Assembly: GCA_001749745.1 (NCBI GenBank)
Contig: JWTM01000186.1
Location: 1-64,000, forward strand
Reading direction: 5' to 3'
DNA length: 64,000 nt
Source of the DNA: Candidatus Marispirochaeta associata
GTDB taxonomy: Bacteria > Spirochaetota > Spirochaetia > JC444 > Marispirochaetaceae
Below, piece by piece: positions 54,091 to 62,568 of this stretch. The notes under the pieces are model-generated. The model saw only the letters and a list, made by a program, of their open reading frames with translations, did no database searches and was not told the origin of the DNA. Position 1 is the stretch's first letter. Each line of letters begins with the position of its first letter. The translations under genes and the position numbers were made by a program.

Positions 54091-54255
54091 ATTAAACATG
54101 CCCATATAAGGGCCTCTTTCGTAACAGAAGAGCCGCTATCGCAAGAATTGGGCGGTCGAAATCCGAACTAACGCACCCTTACAGAAAGAATCGTTCCTTT
54201 ACGGGGCAAAAAAACCGGCCTGATAATAAATCACCATATTTTGCGAGGTTGTGTG

Positions 54256-55179
54256 ATGGCGTCAGTCGGAGTTAGGGCCGTTTCGTCCGGTTCCTTAAAA
54301 AAGAGGATTCAGAAGTATCGAATCTTCTATCTCTTTATGCTTCCCGGTTTTCTATTTTTCGTGATCTTTCATTACCTGCCTATGCTGGGATTACGATGGG
54401 CCTTCTTCGATTACGACCTGCGCGGGGTAGGCGACTTTATCGGATTCGAACATTTTCGGGACGCCTTCACCAGTGAAGGTTTTCGTCGTTCCTTCGGTAA
54501 CACGCTCCTGTTGAGCAGCGCCAATATCGTAATCCAGATGAGTCTGGTCATTTCAATCTCCCTTCTCCTAAACGAGATTATGAACCGGCGCTTCAAGAAA
54601 TTGGTTCAGACGGTCATCTATCTGCCCCACTTCCTCTCCTGGGTCGTGGTGGGCTCCCTCTTTACCCTGATGCTGAGCCAACAAGGGGGAATCGTAAATG
54701 CCGCCATAAGCGCCGCCGGCGGCAAATCGATCTACTTCCTGGGAGACACCTCCTGGTGGCGGCTGGTTTACCTCTTCGCTTTGAGCTGGCGCGAGGTCGG
54801 CTGGGGGACGGTTATCTTCCTGGCGACCTTGAGCGGAATTGATCCTCAACTCTACGAGGCGGCCTGGATGGACGGCGCCAATCGTTGGCAGCAGATGCTC
54901 AATGTAACCCTCCCGCACCTAGTGCCGGTCATCATCATTGTGTTGATCATGAATCTGGCCAAGATCTTCAACCTCTTCGAGTCGGTCTTCGTTCTCTACA
55001 ATCCCCTAGTCTACAGCGTCTCCGACGTCATTCAAACCTACGTCTATCGGTCGGGGCTTAAGGAGTTCCGCTTCGGCTACGCCACGGCCGTAGGGCTCTT
55101 CCGTTCGGTCATCGCCTTCGCCTTAGTCATGACCGCCAACAGACTCTCGAAGCGGGTCAGCGGCGAAACCGCCATATAG
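54256..55179 (+). CDS. Carbohydrate ABC transporter permease (LplB/YteP-like)
   Basis: The 307-residue protein is an inner-membrane permease with six helices (FYLFMLPGFLFFVIFHYLPML first) and the cytoplasmic EAA loop EAAWMDGANRWQQMLNVTLPHL near residue 208, where the ATPase docks. It resembles the LplB/YteP type that imports pectin-derived or other complex oligosaccharides. It pairs with the permease 9 bp downstream and the binding protein after that. No ATP-binding subunit is encoded nearby, which is usual for this class because a shared ATPase serves several systems. The start at 54256 is chosen since GAGG lies 7 nt before it; a TTG 15 nt earlier lacks a site. Confidence 0.93.
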   Translation: MASVGVRAVSSGSLKKRIQKYRIFYLFMLPGFLFFVIFHYLPMLGLRWAFFDYDLRGVGDFIGFEHFRDAFTSEGFRRSFGNTLLLSSANIVIQMSLVISISLLLNEIMNRRFKKLVQTVIYLPHFLSWVVVGSLFTLMLSQQGGIVNAAISAAGGKSIYFLGDTSWWRLVYLFALSWREVGWGTVIFLATLSGIDPQLYEAAWMDGANRWQQMLNVTLPHLVPVIIIVLIMNLAKIFNLFESVFVLYNPLVYSVSDVIQTYVYRSGLKEFRFGYATAVGLFRSVIAFALVMTANRLSKRVSGETAI

Positions 55180-55188
55180 GAGCAGCAG

Positions 55189-56061
55189 ATGAGCGTAACC
55201 CTAAAACTGCGTCGCGAAACGCCGGGACGAAAAACCTTTGTCGTCATGAACACCTTACTGATGATTCTGATAATGGGAGTCGTCCTGGTTCCCCTGGGCA
55301 AGGTTGTTATCGATTCGGTAGACGAACGGGCGTCGGAGACGGTCTTTCGGATGGTGCCGGAGATCTTCACCCTGGATGCCTATAGAACCATTCTCAGCCG
55401 ACCGGCCCTCTACCGCCCCTTCTTGATTAGTCTTTTCACCACTACCGTGGGGACCATTATCTCTATGACTATCACCTCCCTCTACGCCTACGGGCTGGCT
55501 CAACGGGATCTTCCCGGACGGCGCTTTCTCCTTCTAATGGCCCTGATAACCATGGTCTTTCGGGCCGGGATGATCCCCCTCTTTTTAGTTGTTCGCAATC
55601 TGGGGCTGATGAACAAGCTTGCGGCGGTCCTGCTGGTGCATGCGATGGACGCCTACTACCTGCTCTTATTGCGGAACTTCTTTATGACCATTCCCTCGTC
55701 AATCGTCGATGCGGCGGAGATCGACGGGTGTACCCCGGGAATGACCTTCCTCCGGGTCGTCCTGCCCCTCTCCAAGCCGGGCCTGGCCGCGGTGGGACTC
55801 TTCTACGTGGTCTTCTACTGGAATCAGTTCTTCGACTACATCATCTATATCCAGACCAGGCCGGAGCTGCACAACTTCCAGGTCTTCCTCCGCAGCTTGG
55901 TAATCGAAACCGACACCCAGGGCTTCGAAGGATTCTCCTTCGCCAGTCAGAGCCTGAAGAATGCAGCGGTGGTGGCTTCGATTATACCGGTCATGCTGCT
56001 CTACCCCTTTGTGCAGAAGTACTTCGTGAAGGGGATCAATCTTGGGGCGGTGAAAGGCTAG
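55189..56061 (+). CDS. Carbohydrate ABC transporter permease (YtcP-like)
   Basis: The 290-residue second permease has six membrane helices (LLMILIMGVVLVPLGKVVIDSV first) and the EAA loop DAAEIDGCTPGMTFLRVVLPLSKPGL near residue 181. It ends FVKGINLGAVKG, a typical C-terminus of YtcP/LplC proteins. Together with the preceding permease it forms the channel of an oligosaccharide importer. AGGAGCAGCAG stands in front of the ATG. A stem-loop follows the gene before the binding-protein gene. Confidence 0.94.
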   Translation: MSVTLKLRRETPGRKTFVVMNTLLMILIMGVVLVPLGKVVIDSVDERASETVFRMVPEIFTLDAYRTILSRPALYRPFLISLFTTTVGTIISMTITSLYAYGLAQRDLPGRRFLLLMALITMVFRAGMIPLFLVVRNLGLMNKLAAVLLVHAMDAYYLLLLRNFFMTIPSSIVDAAEIDGCTPGMTFLRVVLPLSKPGLAAVGLFYVVFYWNQFFDYIIYIQTRPELHNFQVFLRSLVIETDTQGFEGFSFASQSLKNAAVVASIIPVMLLYPFVQKYFVKGINLGAVKG

Positions 56062-56074
56062 CCCCGTAAACGAG

Positions 56075-56104
56075 GCTGTATCAGCCGGCGTTGCCGGCTT
56101 CAGC
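56075..56104 (+). promoter_or_regulatory. Intercistronic stem-loop between permease and binding-protein genes
   Basis: AGCCGGC-GTT-GCCGGCT (56083-56099) forms a perfect 7-bp stem, extended by GCTG (56075-56078) and CAGC (56101-56104). It lacks a T run, so an mRNA-stabilising or partial-stop element that raises binding-protein level is more likely than a terminator. Confidence 0.5.
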
Positions 56105-56128
56105 AGATATTTTTAAAGGAGGCTTTTT

Positions 56129-57565
56129 ATGAAAAAAGCACTCACCGTATCCATCCTACTCCTGGTCCTCTCCGCGGCGCTCGTGGCCAACGGATCCCAG
56201 GAAGCAAGCAGTTCCTCCACGGCGGAGCTGAAGTCGATCGATGCCGTTTTCGACCGCGTACTCTTGAAAGAGAACGGTCAGGACGAATGGGCCGAAGAGT
56301 TCAAGGCTATGACCGGGGTTGAACTCAATATCGTCAAACCCGCCCATAACCAGTACTCCGAAATCCTGGGCGCTACCTTTGCATCCGGGGATCTTCCCGA
56401 TCTGGTAGAGATTCAGACCGGCGACTATCTCACCTATGCGGCCTCGGGGAACCTGGTGCCCTTAGAGGATTTCATCGCCGACTCCGCGGCGGTAAAGGCT
56501 ATTCCCGCTGAGTTAGTCGAGGCCTATCGCTTAAAGGACGGTCATATCTACGGCTTCCCCACATATAACGGCGGCGGCTGCGTGACCTATATTCGTAAGG
56601 ATTGGCTCGACAATGTCGGCCTCGACGTGCCCGAGACCTGGGACGAGTTTGTAGCGGTCCTGACCGCCTTCCGGGACGACGATCCCGACGGGAACGGCAA
56701 GGACGACACCATCGGCATGACCCTTCCCTTTGCGGTGCCGGCGGCCGAGTTCGATTACTATAACCGCTTCATTATGCACGATGCGATGTTCGGTTTTCAG
56801 GAGAAGAACGGCAAGTGGGTCGACGGCTTTACCCAGCCTGAGATGAAGGCCGCCCTGAAGCGTTTCCAGGATCTCTATGCCGCGGAGCTGATCGATACCG
56901 AGTTCTTCTCCAACAAGACCTCCGCCGCACGGAGTAAGATATACGACAGCCAGGCGGGCGTTATGGAGTACTGGTCCGGGACCTGGGCTCAGCGCTTCGA
57001 TTCCAGCGCTAAGAACTCCAATCCCAATGCAGTGGTTATTCCGATAGAGCCTATTGCAGAGGCTTTCTACATCAACCGCGTCGGCCCCCTCTTCTCTATT
57101 ACCGTGGCGGCGGACAATCCGGAAAAAATCTTCGACGTCTTCATCAACACCATGCTCGACAAGGGCGAGGGACAGATCCTCTTTACCCACGGGATCGAGG
57201 GCCTGCACTACCAGATGGGGGCCGACGGTTACGAGATGCTCCCCGAACCGGCAAATCCAGACCGCCCCTTCGACAAGGCCTTCTCAGACCCGACCCTGGT
57301 TATGAACGGCTGGGAACCCATGGTCCCGCTGAATGATCTGATCAGTCTCTCCCGACAGATCCATCGCAACAACTCCATTCAGCTCTCTCTGCCTCAGGGC
57401 GGCGATACCTATGTAAAATATGTGGGTGAGCTGATGACCATGAAGCAAGAGGTATTCTCGAAGATCGTCGTCGGCGACCTGAGCGTGGACGAAGGCTTAG
57501 CCGAGTACAAGCGTAAAGCGGCGGCCTTGAAGATCGACGAGATCATTGCCGAACTCAACAGCTAG
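56129..57565 (+). CDS. Extracellular solute-binding protein of the oligosaccharide ABC transporter
   Basis: The 478-residue protein starts KKALTVSILLLVLSAALVANGSQEAS, a signal sequence without a clear lipobox cysteine, so it may be periplasmic. The body is a family-1 solute-binding fold with GGGCVTYIRKDWLDNVGLD near residue 149 and DPDGNGKDDTIG near residue 186, the latter like calcium-binding loops in alginate- and pectate-type binding proteins. It closely parallels the C-terminal half of the AraC-SBP fusion. It is the third gene of the transporter operon, with a strong AAAGGAGG site, and is followed by a clear terminator. The ligand is probably an oligosaccharide of the pectin type, judged from the hydrolase next door. 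Confidence 0.93.
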   Translation: MKKALTVSILLLVLSAALVANGSQEASSSSTAELKSIDAVFDRVLLKENGQDEWAEEFKAMTGVELNIVKPAHNQYSEILGATFASGDLPDLVEIQTGDYLTYAASGNLVPLEDFIADSAAVKAIPAELVEAYRLKDGHIYGFPTYNGGGCVTYIRKDWLDNVGLDVPETWDEFVAVLTAFRDDDPDGNGKDDTIGMTLPFAVPAAEFDYYNRFIMHDAMFGFQEKNGKWVDGFTQPEMKAALKRFQDLYAAELIDTEFFSNKTSAARSKIYDSQAGVMEYWSGTWAQRFDSSAKNSNPNAVVIPIEPIAEAFYINRVGPLFSITVAADNPEKIFDVFINTMLDKGEGQILFTHGIEGLHYQMGADGYEMLPEPANPDRPFDKAFSDPTLVMNGWEPMVPLNDLISLSRQIHRNNSIQLSLPQGGDTYVKYVGELMTMKQEVFSKIVVGDLSVDEGLAEYKRKAAALKIDEIIAELNS

Positions 57566-57612
57566 GGAGTAAGCGCCTAGTTGAGAAACGACCGTTAAGA
57601 AACTATAGGATC

Positions 57613-57648
57613 GCCGGAGCCGTAGAATCTGCGGCTCCGGCTTTTTTG
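57613..57648 (+). terminator. Rho-independent terminator of the transporter operon
   Basis: A perfect 10-bp stem (57613-57622 with 57632-57641, nine-base loop) is followed by six T residues (57642-57647). Confidence 0.9.
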
Positions 57649-57662
57649 ACTCAACGGCCTGC

Positions 57663-58829
57663 CTACTCTTCCCGGGCCCGGACAAGCTCCGTCGCGGCCA
57701 AAATAAAGGCGCCGACGCCGTGGAGGTCGTTGGTGCTGACCGGCCGCTGTAGGTAAAACTCATAGTCGCCGATTCCGGTACCGATGCAGATACTGTTCAA
57801 CTCGAAGAAGCCTTGATCGTCATAGCTACAGCACTCCTTTAGAAGGGCCGAGAACGAGTCCTCCGCGGTGTGCAACAGATTTTTATCCAGGAGGCCGGTG
57901 CGCACCCCCTTGGCGATAGAGTAGATAAAGAGGGCCGAGGATGAGGATTCGATCCAGTTGGCGGGATCATAGCCCTTATCGAGGACCTGATACCAGAGTT
58001 TAGTCGCTTCGTCCCGTTGCTTCAGGATGGGCGGCATCAGGCGCTGAAACATAGCCGTAAGCTCGCGGGCTTCTGCGCTCTCGCGCGGCAGGTAGTCGAG
58101 CATATCCAACAGGGCGGCGGGGAACCAGCCCAAGGCGCGTCCCCAGACCTCCGGCGCCTTGCCGTCGGGGGATCCCGCCCAGGCGGCTTTCAGGCTGCGG
58201 TCGAAACCGTGACGCAAGAGGCCGGTCGCTTCATCCTTGGCGCCGGCTTCGATCAGCCGGGCCTGGTCGGCGAAGAGGCGGAAGTAGTCGGGGCGGTCGA
58301 ACTCCCGCCCGAAGCGAACGGATACCGGTCCGGCCATATAGAGTCCGTCGAGCCACTGCTGATTGGGGTATTTGTGTTTGTGCCAGAATCCGCCCTGATC
58401 CGTTTTGGGGAACTCAGTTAAAAGGCCGACGATGGTATCCAAGGCTTGGCGGAGGCGCTGTTTCTCTCCGTTGTCGGCCAGGAAGGGGAAGATAAGGTTC
58501 CCGGGCTGCATGGCGTCCAGTTCGGTTGCCGCCAGGGGGACGCTCCCGTCGGCCGGGATGAGTCCGTCCAGATACCGGCGGGTGTAGTCCAGAAGCTCTG
58601 GATCCCCCTCCAAGGCTGCAAGGCGCTGCAGGCCGAGCAGAAAGACCCCTTGGTGATAATGCCATCGGCCCCTCGGGGGAAGGTCTAAGGGATCGGGATA
58701 GGCATGGATTAAAGAGGCGGCGGCTGAACGAGCCGCATCGCGGGGTGAAAGAGTGTTTGTGTTCACGGGTCTCTCCATAACAAATGTGGGATAGGTGAGA
58801 CCGTAGAGAGAACTATAGGATAGCTGCAT
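57663..58829 (-). CDS. GH88/GH105 unsaturated glucuronyl or rhamnogalacturonyl hydrolase
   Basis: The 388-residue protein is an alpha/alpha-barrel enzyme of the GH88/GH105 group, which removes unsaturated uronic acids left by polysaccharide lyases. Motifs include GRWHYHQGVFLLGLQRL, QQWLDGLYMAGPVSVRFGREF near residue 151 (the Asp is the probable catalytic acid), LLRHGFDRSLKAAWAG, VWGRALGWFPAALLDML near residue 229, SSSSALFIYSIAKG and the C-terminal YEFYLQRPVSTNDLHGVGAFILA. No signal peptide is seen, so it acts on imported oligosaccharides in the cytoplasm, consistent with the transporter beside it. Substrate choice between pectin and glycosaminoglycan fragments is unresolved. The start is uncertain; M18 (58778) is an alternative. 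Confidence 0.88.
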   Translation of the reverse strand: MQLSYSSLYGLTYPTFVMERPVNTNTLSPRDAARSAAASLIHAYPDPLDLPPRGRWHYHQGVFLLGLQRLAALEGDPELLDYTRRYLDGLIPADGSVPLAATELDAMQPGNLIFPFLADNGEKQRLRQALDTIVGLLTEFPKTDQGGFWHKHKYPNQQWLDGLYMAGPVSVRFGREFDRPDYFRLFADQARLIEAGAKDEATGLLRHGFDRSLKAAWAGSPDGKAPEVWGRALGWFPAALLDMLDYLPRESAEARELTAMFQRLMPPILKQRDEATKLWYQVLDKGYDPANWIESSSSALFIYSIAKGVRTGLLDKNLLHTAEDSFSALLKECCSYDDQGFFELNSICIGTGIGDYEFYLQRPVSTNDLHGVGAFILAATELVRAREE

Positions 58830-58896
58830 AGTAGATGATTAGCCGAAGGATGACAAGTGAGAAATCAGATCAGGATGAACAGCTAAGGAGAAGCAG

Positions 58897-59739
58897 ATGG
58901 AGTTAGGAATCAGAGCCCACGACCTGGGGAAGCTTAGCATTGAGGAGTCCGCGGAGCTTATAGCGGGATTGGGGTTATCGCGAGTACAGCTTGCCCCGGG
59001 AAAGGCCGTCGTCGGATGGACGGAAGTGGCGGAAGAGGGACAAACCGTATTGGCCGATGAGATCGCACAAACCTACCGGGAGCGGGGAATCGAGATCGCG
59101 GTGCTCGGCTGTTACATCGACCCGGTCCATCCCGACCGGGAGGAGAGGCGGAAGAATCTGGAACGTTTTGCGAGTTACCTGGAGTTGGCCCGCTCATTCG
59201 GCGCTCCGGTGGTGGGAACCGAGACGGGGGATCCCGACCGACTCGGAAGCGGGCAAGCCTTTGATATTCTTCTCGAGGGCATCGGCGATCTGCTAAAGGC
59301 GGCGGAACGGGAGGGGGTATCCATCGGGATCGAACCGGTTGCCGAGCGACATACCCTCTCGACCTGGGAGAGGGTAGAGGAGCTGTTGACCCGGTATCCC
59401 ACACCCCGGCTGGGATTAATCTATGATCCGGTCAATATCTTTCCGGTCCGCAAGCCGGTTGATATGGAGAGCGAGGTCCGCGGCTTCTTCGAACGCTTTG
59501 GCGACCGTATCCTGGCGATTCACGCCAAGGATCTCGACTACTCCGGCGGGGAGAAGGAGTGGCGCCTCCCGGCCGGAGCCGGGGAGCTGCCGTATGGAAC
59601 GCTCTGCAGATGCATTGCCGATTACACCCCGCAGGCGCCTCTTCTACTGGAGAATACCGATCCCGCGACGGCGGCCGCGGCGGTAGCCTACGCGCGTAGC
59701 CAATGGGAAGAAGCATTCAGTCGAGGGGCGACAAATTGA
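58897..59739 (+). CDS. Sugar phosphate isomerase/epimerase-family protein (xylose isomerase-like barrel)
   Basis: The 280-residue protein belongs to the AP-endonuclease-2/xylose-isomerase-like TIM-barrel family. Expected metal-site residues are the Glu of GIEPVAERHT near residue 148, LGLIYDPVNIF near residue 173, HAKDLDY near residue 209, and LLENTDP near the end. Such proteins isomerise or epimerise keto sugars or act as dehydratases; the substrate cannot be read from sequence. It is divergent from the GH88/105 hydrolase and has a strong AAGGAGAAGCAG site. Placement suggests a step in breakdown of the imported sugar. Confidence 0.86.
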   Translation: MELGIRAHDLGKLSIEESAELIAGLGLSRVQLAPGKAVVGWTEVAEEGQTVLADEIAQTYRERGIEIAVLGCYIDPVHPDREERRKNLERFASYLELARSFGAPVVGTETGDPDRLGSGQAFDILLEGIGDLLKAAEREGVSIGIEPVAERHTLSTWERVEELLTRYPTPRLGLIYDPVNIFPVRKPVDMESEVRGFFERFGDRILAIHAKDLDYSGGEKEWRLPAGAGELPYGTLCRCIADYTPQAPLLLENTDPATAAAAVAYARSQWEEAFSRGATN

Positions 59740-59782
59740 TACCGATTAGATGGGTACCGCTCCAATCCGTCTCTGTGCCTCT

Positions 59783-60583
59783 TTAGAGGAATGTCTCCAC
59801 CGTCTTCGGCAGGCTGCACTGAGCATGCAATCGCTGGGCAACCTCCAGTATCGGTCCCGGTTTAATGCTCCGGGCGTCCCGGGGACAACGCTTGATGCAG
59901 GCGCAGCAGGAGATGCAGGCTTCGATGTTGATCCGCCTGCTGTCGGCGGCATCGATTGCCGTGGTGGGGCACACGTGCGCACATACCCCGCACTGAATAC
60001 ACTCCTCGCCCACCGCAATGAAGTCGATCCCGCCTTTTTTCGCTTCCTTGCGGTAGGGGTACTCCCCGGGTATGGCGGGCGTTTTCAAGTCCGAAGGGGT
60101 CGCAGCCGATGCAAGCTTGTCGCGGACTGCGGCGCCGAAGAGGGCGGCAATGCGGAGATCCTCATCGTTCGGTCGTCCGGGAGCGATGGGCAGGACAGTG
60201 CTCGAAAAGGAGTGTTCGCCGATAAAAGCGGCGGCGGCGATCGTGATGCAGCCGCACTTTTCTAGTATATGGGATAACTCCAGGAGGGCGTCCTCGTACT
60301 CCCGGTTGCCGTAGACGACGACTGCCACGGCGAGGGTACCCGTACCCCGGATGCCCTGTAGCCGTTCGGCGGCCAGAGGTAGGATTCTCCCGGCATAGAC
60401 CGGCATCCCGACAACAAGCAGTTCATCGGGACCTAAGGGAGAGATCTCTTTATAGTCGGCGGGAAAGGTTAGATCAAGGGGATCCGCAACTGTGAGTCCT
60501 ATTCCGCTGATGATACTTTCGACCACGGCTTTGCCGGTTCCGGTAGGCGAGAACCAGGTTGCACGAACCTTTGTTACGCTCAT
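59783..60583 (-). CDS. EFR1-type flavodoxin-ferredoxin fusion protein
   Basis: The 266-residue protein joins an N-terminal flavodoxin-like domain (TWFSPTGTGKAVVESI, MPVYAGRILPLAAERLQGI, VVVYGNREYEDALLEL) to two 4Fe-4S motifs (CIQCGVCAHVCP near residue 195 and CISCCACIKRCP near 222). This is the layout of EFR1-family ferrodoxins, which are cytoplasmic electron carriers of unclear partner. AGGAG precedes the ATG. It lies 9 bp after the CMD gene on the same strand and is convergent with the isomerase-like gene. Confidence 0.9.
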   Translation of the reverse strand: MSVTKVRATWFSPTGTGKAVVESIISGIGLTVADPLDLTFPADYKEISPLGPDELLVVGMPVYAGRILPLAAERLQGIRGTGTLAVAVVVYGNREYEDALLELSHILEKCGCITIAAAAFIGEHSFSSTVLPIAPGRPNDEDLRIAALFGAAVRDKLASAATPSDLKTPAIPGEYPYRKEAKKGGIDFIAVGEECIQCGVCAHVCPTTAIDAADSRRINIEACISCCACIKRCPRDARSIKPGPILEVAQRLHAQCSLPKTVETFL

Positions 60584-60592
60584 ACCACACTC

Positions 60593-60904
60593 CTATGCAT
60601 CGCCGTCGAAAAGGCCGTCCAGTCCCGCAGCAGCGCTGTAGACGCAGTGGGCTCCGGTAATGAAGGCTGCGACCCGCAGGGCCTCCATAATCTCATCCTT
60701 CGTAGCCCCGTTCTGCAACGCTCCGTCTGCCAGGGAACGCACGCCGTTAGCGGCGCCTAATGAGGCGTCCAAGGCCAGGGCGATCAGCTGCTTAGTTTTT
60801 GTGTCCAGTGCACCCGGGGCGAAGGCAAACTCCCGCGTCTCGTTTACATGTGCGAAGAGGCCGGGATCTGCTTTAGCAATGCTTTCTAATGGATTCCTGG
60901 GCAT
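60593..60904 (-). CDS. Carboxymuconolactone decarboxylase (AhpD-like) family protein, no catalytic cysteine pair
   Basis: The 103-residue protein has the CMD/AhpD fold (FAPGALDTKTKQLIALALDASLGAANGVRSLADGALQNGATKDEIMEALRVAAFITGAHCVYSAAAG). The catalytic CxxC of AhpD-like members is replaced by AANGVR here, and the only cysteine lies later (GAHCVYS). Peroxidase-linked disulfide reduction is thus unlikely. Role unknown. The ATG at 60904 is chosen because AAGGAG is 6 nt upstream; an earlier in-frame ATG 36 nt away has no site. It is co-transcribed with the EFR1-type gene (9 bp gap). Confidence 0.85.
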   Translation of the reverse strand: MPRNPLESIAKADPGLFAHVNETREFAFAPGALDTKTKQLIALALDASLGAANGVRSLADGALQNGATKDEIMEALRVAAFITGAHCVYSAAAGLDGLFDGDA

Positions 60905-61143
60905 GCTCGGCTCCTTGGTTTCTGTGATTTCGTTGAGCATACCATACCCCGATGCCGCTTGCTACTCCGAAAAAACCCCCTTGGTCAGGATGATACAGGC
61001 TGCAAAACTGATCTCCGCACTTATATTTGGTACTCTCCCCATCGACCATCCGCAGTAGTCCCACCTGATAGTCCGCATAGGTATCCGACTGCAAGATTTC
61101 AAGGAGGACTATCCTCGGTAATCCCTATAATTTGATTCTTCTC
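60905..61143. other. Intergenic region between CMD gene and FucI-like gene
   Basis: A 239-bp stretch on the minus-strand side. An open minus-strand frame of about 70 codons (61094-60873, with CGDQFC near its middle) has no ribosome site and no recognisable family. No clear terminator or tRNA is seen. Confidence 0.4.
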
Positions 61144-62568
61144 CTATCGGTGGCGGTAGAGGTTCCAGCCCAGGTAGCGGCCGACCGCCTCTTCGATAAT
61201 CTCCGCATGGCCGCCGCGGCTCATGGCAACGTGGTGCTCGAAGCCGTTTCGAGTCAGGTGTTGCAGCAGGGGATTCAGGTCCTCTACCTTGCAGACCGCA
61301 ATACCCCCGTCCATGCCGTAGGGGTCGGCGGTGAACTCCCCTTCGCCCAGGTAGGCTTTGATCACGCCCTTGCGGTCGTCGGTGGATATCCGGAAGAAGG
61401 TGAAGGGCCCGGGAGCGACCTTCCCTTTGATAGCCCCGAAGCAGCGTTCGGCGCCGATGGTGTTGCCCAGAATATCCAGGTTGGAGATCTCCACCTCACC
61501 GCCCATAAAGCTTTTGGGGTAGTTGGAGCAGTGGGTGCAGACGCACTTGTCGGCCCCGTAGTCGAAGTTGTTGTTCCAGTCCAGGAATCCGGGAGGATTC
61601 CCGCCGGCCAATAGCAGGGCGTACATCGATACCGCTCCGGCCACGTCCATCTCGCAGGCCGAGGGCTGCTGTTTCTCGCCCATCATACTCATGGTGAGGC
61701 AGGAGGCACAGCCGTAGTTGTACTCTAAGCTGTCCCAGCACTGAATAGCGCTGGCGTCGAGCTCGTTCTCGGCCATAAACTGATTCACTGCTACAGAGAA
61801 GCGGGTCTGGGTCAGGACGTTCTCCTCCGGGATGTAGTCGGGGATCGTGCCGTAGTCGCCGATGGCGGCGCGCATCTCCTTAACCTGTTTCGCGTTCTTG
61901 TCCATCCCCTGGGCGGTAGCGATGATCTCGGAAAGATCGATGGGCACCACGGTGATGCCGGTAGCCTGGAGGAGCTTTTCGGAGAAGCGGACCGTCTGGA
62001 AGGCCGCCGGCCGGGCGCCGATGGCGCCGATCCTGGCGGTACGTAAGCCCTTGACGGTGCGGCAGATCCGGGCGAAGCGCTCCAGGTCGCCCTTGAAGAG
62101 CTCTCCCTCGATATCGCAGGTGTGGAGGCTGGTGTCGGTAAACTCGATTCCGTACTGGTAGAGGTTGTTGCAGACCGAGAGCTTCCCGCAGAAGGCGTCC
62201 CGCCGCTCGGTTACCCCGACCTTACTCTGCTCGTCGTTAGCGGCCTGAACCAGGACAGGCACATTCAGGTTTGTCAGGCTCAGGGTATTGACCACCCCCA
62301 GCTCGTCGCCGAAGTTGGGGAGGATCACGATAATCCCGTCGATCTTATCCTGCTCCTTACGGAAGAGCTCGGCGCAGATCTTGGCGTCCCTATAGGTTTC
62401 GACGCAACCGCTGGGGGTTGCATCCTCAGGGAGAACTACCGCTCCATAGCCGGCCGACTCCACGAGTTTTAGGAGGCTGCGCCGTCCCTGAAGGGCGAGC
62501 TCCGCGTTAAAGATATTGCGGGTCGCCGGGATGATCCCGAAGGTAATCTGCTTCTTCATTATACTCAT
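61144..62568 (-). CDS. L-fucose/L-arabinose isomerase-family protein
   Basis: The 474-residue protein resembles L-fucose and L-arabinose isomerases: an N-terminal Rossmann-like region (ITFGIIPATRN, KIDGIIVILPNFGDELGVVN) and a C-terminal half with CWDSLEYNYGCASCLTMSMMGEKQQPSACEMDVAGAVSMYALLLAGG near residue 273. The Glu and Asp of CEMDV and a later His (CTHCSN) are probable metal ligands. It would interconvert an aldose and a ketose in the cytoplasm. The substrate is not certain; many members act on other sugars. Its ATG overlaps the permease stop (ATGA) and follows AAGGAG, so it is co-translated with the transporter. Confidence 0.86.
   Translation of the reverse strand: MSIMKKQITFGIIPATRNIFNAELALQGRRSLLKLVESAGYGAVVLPEDATPSGCVETYRDAKICAELFRKEQDKIDGIIVILPNFGDELGVVNTLSLTNLNVPVLVQAANDEQSKVGVTERRDAFCGKLSVCNNLYQYGIEFTDTSLHTCDIEGELFKGDLERFARICRTVKGLRTARIGAIGARPAAFQTVRFSEKLLQATGITVVPIDLSEIIATAQGMDKNAKQVKEMRAAIGDYGTIPDYIPEENVLTQTRFSVAVNQFMAENELDASAIQCWDSLEYNYGCASCLTMSMMGEKQQPSACEMDVAGAVSMYALLLAGGNPPGFLDWNNNFDYGADKCVCTHCSNYPKSFMGGEVEISNLDILGNTIGAERCFGAIKGKVAPGPFTFFRISTDDRKGVIKAYLGEGEFTADPYGMDGGIAVCKVEDLNPLLQHLTRNGFEHHVAMSRGGHAEIIEEAVGRYLGWNLYRHR

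Noticed and set aside
60873..61094. Minus-strand open frame of about 70 codons containing CGDQFC
   Set aside because: It starts at a TTG without a ribosome site, overlaps the well-supported start of the CMD gene and matches no family I recognise. It could be a decayed remnant but cannot be supported.
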